Assembly: GCA_030141605.1 (NCBI GenBank)
Contig: JAQGDQ010002370.1
Location: forward strand, 397,167 to 461,166
From: Tubiluchus corallicola
Lineage: Eukaryota > Priapulida > Priapulimorpha > Priapulimorphida > Tubiluchidae
Direction: 5' to 3'
Length of the DNA: 64,000 nucleotides
The notes below the pieces were generated by a model that saw only the letters and a list, made by a program, of their open reading frames with translations, made no database searches and was not told the DNA's origin. Made by a program: the position numbers and the translations under genes. How positions within the stretch are numbered: the first letter of the stretch is position 1; every line of letters begins with the position of its first letter. Positions 12,009 through 24,300 of this stretch are shown here, piece after piece.

Positions 12009-12373
12009 AGGGGTGAGCATTTTCTACTAGAAAGCAAATTCGAGTCAAATTCGTGACTTTTGAATTCGAGTTGAACCAAATATCAGTATTTCAAATTCGA
12101 ATCGAATTATGAAAGAGTTTGAAAGATTTTCGAACAAGTTTTTGAAGCTGAAGTAAAAAGTGGTCTTACATTATGCATATTACTTGATTTTGTTGTGCAG
12201 CAAAACCACTATTATTCTGTTGAAAATTTTGCACAAAAACTGCAGCTAAATTGTGTTAATTGATGCTGTTTCAAACATTTTAATGAAATAGAACGCATAT
12301 GACTGAAGTGCTGAATTATTCGAATCTATAATTTTAAGTTCGAATCAAACTCGAACGTTTGGTGCTCACCTCT
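12009..12373. mobile_element. TIR repeat, copy 2 of a tandem pair
   Basis: Begins AGGGGTGAGCATTTTCTAC and ends TTTGGTGCTCACCTCT, recognisable terminal inverted repeats. It is collinear with copy 1 in the same orientation, 45 bp away. The interior is rich in TTCGAAT-type motifs. Non-autonomous, probably hAT-like. Confidence 0.7.
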
Positions 12374-15038
12374 ACTCCTCAGCGAGTTCATTTTGGTGTT
12401 ATTTTACTCACAGTGATAACATAGGGGATGCAAAGTAGACTTGATGCGGATTTCATCAGAAAGGCTGATTTTTTTAAATAAAAATGTTGTAATATGATTC
12501 GTTGATTTTGCGTGTTAGAAACTTAGTTCCTAATTATTGTTAAATCAAAGTTCGTCCTTCATTGGGTCACATGAGCTCTGACCATGGATATGCATAACGC
12601 AAGATTTTGCCCATTGAAAGTTTACGTCACTCTGTAAGCTGACTGAGTCATTCGTCAAAAATAGCCCGGTAAAGAAAGTGAAAGTGGAAAATCATTAAAT
12701 TTAAACTTTGCGCCAAGAAACTTGAGCGAAAAGGGTAAATATACTACTACAGTATTATGTTTCGAAAGTAATTAATTTTGCGGTCGCTTCATTAAAAATT
12801 TGACAGTGGCTTAGGACTAGTCCTATCATAGGCTATACGTATGAGCATGACTCGAGTATGGTGTTAGTTATTATTATGAACTGACGACTGAGAAATTATT
12901 ATAGTTGCCCCAACGAAATTGGCAACTGTAGAATTATCGCCCCGTCTGTGTATTTGTCTATCCATCTGTGATATGTTTATTGGAGAAAATAAACGTCTAT
13001 GTAATGTATGTATGCATGTATCTGTCGCCACTTCCAGGATGTTGATACACGTGGTAGTCCTATTTTCGCGTCTTATGCGACAATGGTGCAACTTGCGCAA
13101 GATTTCGTTTTGAATAAGAAAATGCATTCGTAATTTAATACACCAAAAGTTTTTGGAATTCTTTGTACATAGTACGAACACATTTTAAGATAAATAAATA
13201 AAAATCTAAGCAAGCTGAACATAGACAAGGCTAAAACAAAATCTGGATTTAAAAACTTTATTGTGTTTTGGCAAGATCATTAATTTCAACAAATAAAATC
13301 TATTGCATCTAACAATGCACGGATGCCAAAACGAACTTACATCAAGCTAAAATTTTTGGATTTCACTCTGATATTAGAATTTAAGTGAATTGAAGATTCG
13401 GATTTGATTCAGTTTCGGAAATTACAAAAATGTGAGATTCGGATTTGATTCATTTTTTAAAATGAAGTGAAAATGAGTTGAGGTTCAATTCTGTTGCCGA
13501 TATTTAAAGTACAACCGGATGATTGTGTAAGCATTAGTTCACAATAAAGAATACTCGAAAATTTGAAAACTACAAAAGCTTTTTTTTAAATCAAAGCTTA
13601 GATTAAATAATAATTACCTAGGATACTCAAATTTCCTTAAACTTTCAAAGCTACGTGCGGCTCAATGAATCTACTAAGATTGGCAGCGGCGCCTTTTTGT
13701 CACATTCGCGTGGCCAACAAATAGAAGGCGGAACCGTGATAAGCATGATCACATGAACTGCAGTGTTAGTTTCTGATGTCACATGATGTAAAGCCCTTTT
13801 CGGGACATCATGCGTTTAAATAGTATTGTAACACTTATGCAAATGGGCTTGATGCGCAAGGGAAGACGCCTGCCATTGCACAAACTGTGTGTTAGTTTCT
13901 GACGTAAGCAATAGCTGTGTGCGGTTGCCGTTAATTAACTTTCTAAGCCAATTATTCAAATATAAGGAACAATTGTTAACTTTTGTAGGCAAGAAATTGT
14001 ATATTTTGGACAGTAAATTAACATGAGATTAAGTCTGAACAATCGTCCGGTCTTCCTTTAAGTTTCGTCCCACAGTGTATTTTGTTGTTACAGATTTCTT
14101 CATAACTTTTATCATCGCAAAAGAACTATAATTTTCACACTAAAACTTTATTTGCTGTTTTATCTATTTTATTCTTCTATCAGTAAACTTATAAATAGAA
14201 AATTGTGGCACACTTATTAAACAAATTACACAGCATTTCATGGCATGTGTTTCATGAATCGGATATTTGTTGACAATGTACAGCCAAAAAGTGAAATGGT
14301 CAGTTTTTTCCGATTCTTTGCCACCCTTGCCGCGAAACTGCCATGCATTGTGGCAAGTAATACCTAACGTAAGCTAATCCACTCATTTTCTTGAAACAAA
14401 CATTATTCTGCAACCATTCGGTCGCCCTGTTCATAAAGAAATACTCTAGAAGCCAAAATCCAGCATTTAAATGCAGGGTCTACTTAAAGTTGACATTTGT
14501 GGCATGACGGGAGCCTGGCTGATCAAGGATATCCTCCTAAGATGAGCCACTGAAATGGCCAAAGTATTTTAGCCATGTTGGGATTACTGTAAACAGACAG
14601 TTAAACAGCCAGAATCAGTGTGGTGAATTAAGTTACCCATCTAAGCAAATTCAGGCAGTCAGGAGCCATTCACAAGAAACGTATGCACAAGACCACGTGA
14701 CTGTAAACCCCTTTGTAAACATTTGGATACTCAATTTAAAAAAAAAATTCTGTAGCAATATGTGATGTTTTAGTAAAACTTGCAATAATTTGAAACAAGT
14801 AGTAAGGATGTACAGTTTCTGTAATATCATTCATATTTCTATAATAATAGTTATTATTATTATTTTTTCCTTTTTTATGAATCTCGGTGCCACAAAGTAA
14901 TAAAAAACAGTTGCTATGGTAATAGTAATTTGAATTAAACCCAACGAAGCAACAAAATAATTATCTTAACAAACTAAAATTGAACTCTGTACACTAAGTA
15001 ACCGACTTGTCTGAGATTTTAGAGTTTTTTGTAAGCTT

Positions 15039-15700
15039 TCATGATCTTATCACATCTTTGCACAAAGCAAAGGTTTCCTTGCTAGGCTCTTTCTTAACAT
15101 CATTGGACAACAGCCATAGCATTGATAATGCACACTTTGTTCTTGGCTCATTCACTGAAAGGTACCTTGTAACATCTTTTCCTTTTGCAATGAAATTCTA
15201 AAAAAGCATAATGAAAGAACTTTTATACATAGGAATTAGAAGTTTTCCATCAGGAAACAAGGACTTTGGAATAACAGAGAACTCAAACTGCTAGTGGTGT
15301 CACCTAATGTTTCTCGGAGTTCAGGGCTTGACTGTTGTACAACTAAAAAGCGAGCCAACAGTTGTCGGAACTTCGCAACCTTCTCCTGAACTTTGCATGC
15401 AATCTTCTTTTGACTTGTGCCGAGAACTTTCAACTTCATCTTTTCAATATTATCCCAAATCGACTTAACAGCAATGAACATCGTCAATCTGAATGAAACC
15501 ATATCTTTAAGCTTAGCTTTACCTTTTTCGTCATGCCAGTGGATATCTTGTTTAATTTCATCAGGCGCAGCCATTTTTGAGACTAAGTTCATCAATTTGA
15601 TATTGTGGCTGAATGGATGTTCTTTACAGTGTTTTAAAGTACTTGCTTTTATTTTGGTTGCATTGGTCCCAGTAAATGGCCGAAAAATCCTTTCTGGCAA
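15039..15700 (-). CDS. Weak two-part reading frame, unknown product
   Basis: On the minus strand a 154-codon open stretch (15700-15236) encodes a lysine-rich, soluble-looking segment including KGKAKLKDMVSFRL and KKIACKVQEKVAKF, ending in stop. Just beyond, an acceptor-like CTTTTTTAG at about 15201 opens a second stretch (15200-15039) reading NFIAKGKDVTRYLSVNEP and ending VIRS-stop. Composition of both parts looks protein-like. But no good donor joins them, no ATG starts the first, and I recognise no family. It could be a decayed transposon-derived or retrocopied gene, or chance open frames. Confidence 0.25.
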
Positions 15701-18359
15701 TATTTAGGAATGTGCTTAATGTTACGATTTGTCCTATTTTGGTTCCCGGAAAACCCTATAAGATCGGCGTCTGGGCAAACAGATCCATCCACACAGAAAA
15801 ACTAAGTTCATTGTTTGTATTCAGCATTCTAAAATAACCCATTCTAGTAAATTTCAGATTTGTACACTAAATAAGTCGGGCGTGCCATACTTTCGGGCCA
15901 GAAGGAATACCGTAAAGTGGGTTGCTAGGGCAATTGGGTCCGTCCTTATGAAGAAACTAATATCAAATTAATATTCAGAACCATAAAAATACCTTCTAGT
16001 GCAATTACTGGTGTGTCTTAATAGTCAGCATGGGGCTTTTCTTTGATCTGGGGCCCAATTGCAAATGGCACCCAATTTTTCTGGACTGTGAGTCACAATT
16101 CTTTACTTTCAATAAATTTCGCACAGAAATGCCACTGGAACCATATATCGGACATAAGGAACCCTACTATATAAGCTAATAATAACATCCTGAGATTTTA
16201 TGAAACAATATTAATGAATGATGCACGTTTGGAATCTATTGATTTAGTAAGCTGATTTCCACAGCTGTATTAGGGGTGGGGGAGGGGAAGGAATTGGCAT
16301 ATTTGTGTTTGCTGCTGTATCTGATCTAATATGATGCAGTATTATTTATATTTAGAAGTGAAACAGGTGCAAAAGAATAGCCGAAATTCTAAGCTAATAT
16401 GTAAAAAAACCAGGTACGCATTAGCAAATTTTAATTTGTCCTAATACATTCCAATCGTGCAGTGAATCAAAATATATAGTTGCCACTAGTTTTGAAGTGA
16501 TGATGCTGAGTATGACAAAAGTTGTACATAAGTTTTAACAGGGCTTCGTCAACCCACTGGCCATCCAATTATACTAACCATCCAATCATGATGAGGAAAG
16601 GTCAGAAAGGTTCCTCTGGAGTACAGCTGGGCGGTTCCTCTGTCTTGTAAAGAGAAAGATACTGTACGGAAGTGTTGGTTGAAGGCATCTTTATTTATTT
16701 TTTTGTTGACTGTTGTAATTTCTTAGGCTATTTTTGGTGGTGAAAGAATTTGTTCAGCTTAAGCAACAACTTCATCCGTGTTCACAGTAATGGAGAGAGT
16801 GTTTACATCTCGTTAGCTTTCAGTTTACGGGGCAAAATCTACAATTGTACGTTTGATGTATTGAAGGAGCTAAGAGAAGTATAATAATTGTAAACGTATT
16901 CGCAGACTGGCATTGTACAGTGAAATTTGTGCAACGTTACCATGGTGATAGCTAACGAAAGCAGGTTTAATGTGAAGGCTAAAACTTGGCTTTCATAAAA
17001 GTACATTTGATGTGAAATGAATTACGCTGGCTATTTTACACAAATTAAAATCATACTCACAAGAACTCGCTCAACTAACTTTAGATACTAAATACTACCA
17101 CTAGCTCAGCAATATAAATTGCGTGTGTACGCAGTATTGAACGCGATGCTGTACGTTGTCACAATGACAACAATAATTTTACCAGTTACTATGTTGACAT
17201 TAAAGCTGTACTAAAACAGACGCAGTTTATCCGTAATAGACGAAACGGGTTTTTCAGTTTTGCTAATGTAGAATGTTAGCTGTTACGTGTTAACGTAGAG
17301 TGACGTGTTTAACAAATCAACAACTCGAGAGTGAGTTTTACTTGAGCGTGATTTTCATTTCATCGGCTTTCACTTTTCACTCTGCCTGACTGTAGAATAC
17401 AGATGCTGATGTCAGTACATGTATTGATGACTTGTCTATACGCACATGTATAATGGCTTCTTGTAAACTTTGAACGGTGGCTGGCCTTGGTAACCATTCT
17501 ACAGCTGGTTAAACTTTGATCAAATAGAGATACCTTTCATATAATTAATTTGCAGCCTAGTTGCAGTACAGTTTAATGATTTTTAGTTGAAATGAGATCA
17601 CCTGTATTTTACAGTTTACAGCAATACCGTATTTAGTAGTGCAAACTACTTGGACTTTGAACACAGAGCTAGTGCAAGTACATTAATAAAATTATTGTAT
17701 TAGGCTTTACACGACACAATTTTGCACTCGAATGCAATAAGATTAGAGATAAGAAATACTTATTCATCGACACGTTGGCTTACTGATGTGAGCCTATGCA
17801 CTGAATGGTGTTTTAGCTCAATTTTATTAGCTATATAATTAGTTTTATATAGTAATTGAAAATAATTTGATCGTTGTTATTTTACGACTAGAGAAACGCG
17901 GCTAATCTGGTGTGTAAACTGTAATCGGCGTGTTAGGGATCATGAAAATGTAAGTTATTTTCTTGCGTGGTGCTTTCACTTTTTTGACAAACGCCTCCTT
18001 GCATACGGCGGTCATCCAGCGGACAACTGTACGATTTCATTATCTGGACAACCCTGCTTTATTTTGCCAAATTAAAAACTTGTTTTAGGTAGAGACATCT
18101 ACCTTCGTAAAATTCATTCACATGAAATCAAATAAGGTCCTGCATAAAGGAATATGTTGTTGACAGTTGTCTGGCGAGTGCCAGCTTCTCAGTAACATAC
18201 CGGCCACTAGCCAGCAAAGCGTGACTTTTCCATTGAATTCTGTGGTGTGTTATTGCGCCACGGAAGAGCAATGAGCTTACGTTTTGCTGGTCTTTATGTA
18301 ATAACCATATCTTTTGCAGTGCGGCACAACATTTTTAGGGGTTTAACCAGCAAGAAAGT

Positions 18360-21300
18360 ATGTCGACTATAAGTGCGTTGAATTCAGAAGAACCGCCAGG
18401 TGAAAAATTGATGAATGGCTCTAATTACAGGTAAAGCGCGATTTATTGAAATAATACATACATAAAATAATAGTCATCTTTATTTGTCATGCATGATATA
18501 TATGAAATTTAGTAAAAAGCAATTAGTATAACAAATTCGCAACTGTAAATTAAATTCAACTATACTTATAAACCTAAATGGTACAATTGAAATAAAGCTT
18601 AAAAGAAAGAGTTTGAAGTACATATAATTAATGGTTGTGTATGTTCAGCCCTTCCACTTACATTGTACGATACTGCTAGCAATTAGTGAGTAAACTATAC
18701 TAAATTAAAAAGTTTTGAAAAAGTTTTTAAACTAAAGAAAGTGTGCTTCATAATTAATTAACTGCAAGAATTTTTTGATAAAATGATCAAAACTAATCAT
18801 TTTGAATATTGTGATTCAAACAGTAAATTTGCCTGCATCGTGTTAATGATGTCACTTATTTGCAGTCCTATTAACACCCCTTCTCAGACGAGCAGTCTTT
18901 TCAGCACCCCGGAAAAGATGCCTTTAAAAAATGGGCCCGGAAAGGTGGCTCCTTCTGGGACTCCTGCTGAAAAAGAAAACGACAAGGAAGAAAAAGAAGA
19001 AAAAAAAGAAGACGTGGTGCCAGTGGGGGTTTTTCATTTGGTAAATATACATTTTCGTTTTATGTGCTTGTAGTTATGGCAGTCTAAATCTAATTATATC
19101 CCTAGTCTTAATTGTTCTAATTGCCCCTTTCAAAAAGTAAAAGAGAACTGACAATGACTGCCAAGTCACTAGCTTGTAGGACAACTTTTGTTAGTTTCAT
19201 TTGCCAATGGTGCATTCAGACTAGTGAGTTTTCTTTTTGAAAGTAAACTCACAAGTGTGAAAGTTCTACATTGTGAGTTACAGTCAGCAAGAAATTTCAA
19301 GCTCCCTGACAGTTGCTACGAATTGATTTCTTTAAAGTTACTGTTTAGTGTGAATGCCTCTGTGAATTACGCTCAACCCTTCTGTCAGCAAATAGAGAAG
19401 TGAGTGTCTGACAGTAAGTTTTGCTCTTTAGTCTGAATTCGCTTACGATTTGCTTGGCAAGTTACTTGAAGAGAAAACTCGCTGGTCAGAACACATCAGG
19501 GTGGCATCAATTTGCTTGCCATTTGCAAAAAATAAATTTCAACTGAAGAGTGATGACAACATGGGAGAACAGTAACAATGTAGTACAGTCATTGAACAAA
19601 CGTCATTGTGACTTGTTTCACTTTGGGCACCCTGTACGCATGGAAACATGTGCAGCACATCTTCGTCATCACAGACACCCATGTTTTTAAGTAGGGAAAC
19701 TGATGAACTAGTTATCGATATTTCAATTATAAAACTAAAGACATCATTAACGTTCTTTAGTTAAGCTTCTCTGTTTGTAATGCTAAATGAATTATTGTAT
19801 TTGGTGAAACATTTTGTAGCTATCTGGCCTTATATTTTAGGTTGAAAAACGTTTCCTAAGTGAGCATTGAGCAGTTTTTATGTTTTTGATTACTACTGTG
19901 ATTTAATTTTTACAATAATTGCAAAAATCCAATGGTGCCTAGTATAAGCCATTTAGAATATTATGAAATTTTGCAACTGTAATTGAGTAACCTAATAAAA
20001 TAAATAAACCACTAAATAAGAATTATTCTAGTGTTAGGGACATTCATGGTCACTTTCATCAAGATGTACAATTCATTACTTTTTACGGATCACATTGTAC
20101 AAAAATCGTAGAGAACTTCCAACTTATTTGGACATGTACATATTTATTAAATGATGCAAAGGTTAATCACTATGATGCATATTTATTGCACTTACTCTTT
20201 AGTGTGTCACTAAACATTTACGTGTTGAATAGAAAAGTTTTGATGCTCACTGTAACACATTTAATAACTGTAGCTCATATGTCAGTTAGAAGAGGTCTAA
20301 AATAGTGCAGTGTCAATTCTGCTTAGTGCTAGGATAGTAACTGTTAGTATTAGATGTTTCTAACCCAATCTAAGGACACTGTCTCTTTTAGTTCTACAGA
20401 TTTTGGAGGTGTTGCGACACCAAACAAATTAAGAAAATGTTCTACTATGTGTGTTTTTAAACTTGTGTACATAACTAAATAATTGAAATATACAATAGGT
20501 ATATTGTTCATAAAAAATATTGTAAATTTCTAGTTTGGACAATGTATTGCCTATAAAGAAAGTGTAAATCAATGTCATTAGTTTTCTACTATTTTATAAA
20601 TGCACTGGTTAAGAGCGAGACTTCTATAGAGTTATGTGTAAGCGCTTGTGATTGTCTCGTGTATTTGCAGTGAAAATGTTATGTGGTAGCCCATAGCATT
20701 TTGCTACGTAATTTCAGCTGATTGCTGTGCATTTGTTGCCATTTGTTTACAAAAGTGCAGAAACACTTGAAAAGGTCTTCGAACATTACAAATTTACGAA
20801 ATTTTTTAAAATCGCCTTAAGATCCTCACAGAACGATCTTAAATAATTTTATAATCATGTTTCTAGATCAATTATTGTTTTTTGCATTTTTTATTGCATT
20901 AATGTGTGTAGTATTAACCTATCATAATAAATGCGAATTTGCAAGCAGAAGTAATAACAGTTACTTGTTTTGAAAAATGCTGCACAAAAAACTTACTATA
21001 CAAAATAGATTTTGATTAGCAGTTACCGCTAATCATTTTTAAAGTAAAATTTTCCCTGTATTTGCTAACTTTGTTGCATAAAATGGCCAAGTAAAATAAT
21101 AAATAATGTCTAGCAAGCTTTTATTTGTGTTTTTTTTTTGTAATTTGTTATAGTTTCGTTTTGCTGATGTGTGGGACAAGTTGTTCATGTTTTTGGGCAC
21201 TTTTGGAGCATTATGCCATGGAGCAGCTTTACCTTTGATGGTTATTGTTTTTGGAGATATGACTGACTCCTTTGTACTAAATGAAATATGGCCAAATTTA

Positions 21301-24300
21301 GTAGACTATTTGGTCGAAGGTCTTGAATCGCGCAACAGGTATTTGATACACATCTTTATAGAGCAGGCTGCAGCTACACTTATGTGTGCTGTATGAGTGC
21401 TAATTATTATACTTTTAAAAACATCAAATAAAGAGGTGAGAGGTAAGCAATTTAGTCCTTATAATGTATAGTTATAATTACTATAATAAAATAACTGTAA
21501 CCATAGAAGAGACTTCATGCTATTTTGACAGACTTTACATTTTTATTAAATTATTACTTCATCGTCCAAAAATGATGCATTAACTTATTTCTTGCTTGCC
21601 AGTTGTAATTATCACCAAACAATTATATCTTAATACTGAAGCACTTCGTATCAGCATGCTATATAGATAAATGACTTACATTCTTACATTTACATAAATA
21701 ATTTACATTCTAAAATGCTAAAAGAGAAAAAATGTTTTGTTTTCTAAGAATGACTTATGCTTAAGAAATATTGTGAAATCTAATTTTAGTATTGCATCAT
21801 ATCGCCAATACCTGTTTAGTTAGACAAAAGTGCCTGCCTCATGGAAACTCATTGTGCAAAAGTAAGTGCTATACTGGAGTAGCAGAAGCTAAACCCAGTC
21901 ATAATGCCAAGGCAATTTTGTGAAATCACACATTAGCGTTGGATAAAATTGAAATTTAAAACTGTGAACTAAAAATTTATCGAGGCTTTGTCCTTCATTG
22001 CCAATGTCACGCAGCAGTACCGTTTCTCAATTTTCATTTTCTCAGACATTTCTGTTTTAGTTGGGCTTTCAGTTAAACATTGATGCATTTTTGTATATTC
22101 TTAGATCTGTAGAATGGTTTAACGAACTTTTTGGATGTAATCTGGCAGCAGATGATTGTTCATGTGTGGATAAGTTTCTAAATTCTTCGTTGTATGACAC
22201 TCTGCCAGCAAATCTTACCAGTCAGCTACCGTATGAGCCGGATGAAATTTGTGGTTCAGATGCATTGATGGATCAGATGAGAATGTTCTCCATTTACTAT
22301 GCCGCCATTGGAGCGGGTGTTTTACTTTTTGGCTACATGCAGGTGCACATCAAGAGTTACACTAGCACTTCTTAAGATTGAACAAGCTTATCCATAATTT
22401 GGTGCCTGTTTAATTGCCAATAGATAAATTAGATATATTAAGATTACTTTATTTTATTAAAGTAGCAAAAATGTTTAGTTTGCTGTACTTTTACGTTTAC
22501 TATTTTTCGTCAGCATACCCAAGACTGCATCAGCTTACTGATGTCATCTAGTCTGTTCTTATCTATCTTCATAAAGAAATAGTATACTTATAGGTACAGA
22601 TGGTAGTATAATTATAATCAGGATCTTTAATTATAAAAATGTAAGCAATAATTGTAGAGTAATTGTTAAAAAGTCTATTTGTGATTTAGGATGCCTTGAA
22701 ATAAATTTGTATTTTATGACAGGTTTCATTCTGGGCTATGGCAGCTGAAAGGCAAATAAATGTGATTCGAGTGAAGTTTTTTGAGGCCGTCATGCGGCAA
22801 CAGATAGGATGGTTTGACATTCATCATTCTGGTGGTTTAAGCACTAGATTATCTGAGTATGTTGTTTTTATTTCTTGAAAGTGTATGTAGAGATGTGGCA
22901 GAAAGAAAGGCTTGTCTTTTTTGTGGGAACCATTTTTCTTAATTGCTGTATTTTGAGGGCTAGTGAGTGATTCATCTTTGACGATTCGTAAGCCTTTCAG
23001 TTGCTTTTATTTTGGGAAGCTATTGTTTTTTTTTGCACAATCTCGGTAGTTAACTAAAAATTACTGTTTAGTTAAAATGCTGTTCTCCTTTCTGGTCTAT
23101 ATCCATATCACTAAGCTCATGTTTGTTTGTTTGTTTTTTGCCATCACATTCCTATTTCGAAGGGTAAAAGTGCCGACTGTTTCAAAATTTGGCATTATTT
23201 TTTTACAAAGAAAATATTTTGCAATTTGAAGCTATTAATAAGTAAGTAAGTAAGTTTATTAAAACAAACCCTGATTACAGTTAAAAAACTGAATTTTACT
23301 GTGGTATTTACAGATTGTAAAGTAAATAAATAAAATTAAAAGGCTACAATAATTTGCTAAACAATATTAATTTTCCACACAGCTTTCATAAAAGTACATG
23401 TTTGAAAGAAACAATCATATATCAGTTCAAATACGAGTTATGCATGTCAGCCATTAAAAAAAATTAATAAAATTTTCCAAACAATTTCACTTGATTTTCT
23501 TTAATGTTTGCCGTTGAGTAATCTAGTTAAATATTGTAAAGGTGATGTATAACATCTATCAATTCTACATTTTGCTTATTTTGCTTCAATATATTTTTCT
23601 TTCTTTCTAGTCGATCTTAGGCCTGCTTGTTCTCTTGCTGCTGGAATTAAATTGCCATGCCTTGAATTTTCTAATTTGCTTCGAATTTTTAAATACAGTT
23701 CAGTTTGCCGTTCTTTCAGTAATTCCAGTTTTAAATGAGCAGGTGCATTTTGATACTTTCTGTCTTGACAGACTGTGACATTCTGCACACCCTTTGTTGA
23801 CATTTTTCAAGTTCTTTAGGTTGTAAAGCAACAATACTAGAGTGCCAGGCAGCAACTGCCTAAATTAATTGGGACAATTGTGTGTAATATATGCTTTAAC
23901 TTTATCTGTATTCGTTGCCTCTGAACATCTCTGAAGCCTTAAAATGAACAATCTGCTAACAGCTTTTTAGATTAAAATCTTCAACTTAAATATCGCACTT
24001 TAAGTTTGTTTTAAATAGCTTCTCATGGTCTACTATGGGAAAATTTGCGTCCTTTAAAACAATATCAGACTGTAGTGACTGACAATTTCATTAATTATAA
24101 TTTTGAGTGCCATAGATCCTTAATGAGACTTCACTATGAAGCCTAAATGGTTCAAGAAATCTGTCATTAATTTTTACACATTTCCCTGCCATTTAAAAAG
24201 GAACATAACCAAGGTATTTAAAGACTTTCTAACAGCAATAGGTAGCACTTTGTTAAAGTTTGCTTGCTAGCGCTGAATTTTTATCTGTTGCACAGGAACC

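Larger units (their letters stand above)
9737..18359. other. Intergenic region between divergent BBS12 and ABCB genes
   Basis: This 8.6-kb region should hold the 5' ends and promoters of both genes. I see an inverted repeat pair (10659-10680 and 11273-11294), two related 0.35-kb repeats (11632-12373) and one weak two-part reading frame (15039-15700, minus). A run of G-rich sequence occurs at 16270-16290. No CpG island, TATA box or further exon could be fixed. The missing BBS12 first exon could lie here. Confidence 0.55.

Noticed and set aside
22061-22104. Extending ABCB exon 4 upstream to the acceptor at 22061
   Set aside because: That acceptor is phase 0 and cannot follow the strong donor at 21338; the acceptor at 22105 restores the frame and gives N-R-S-V-E-W.
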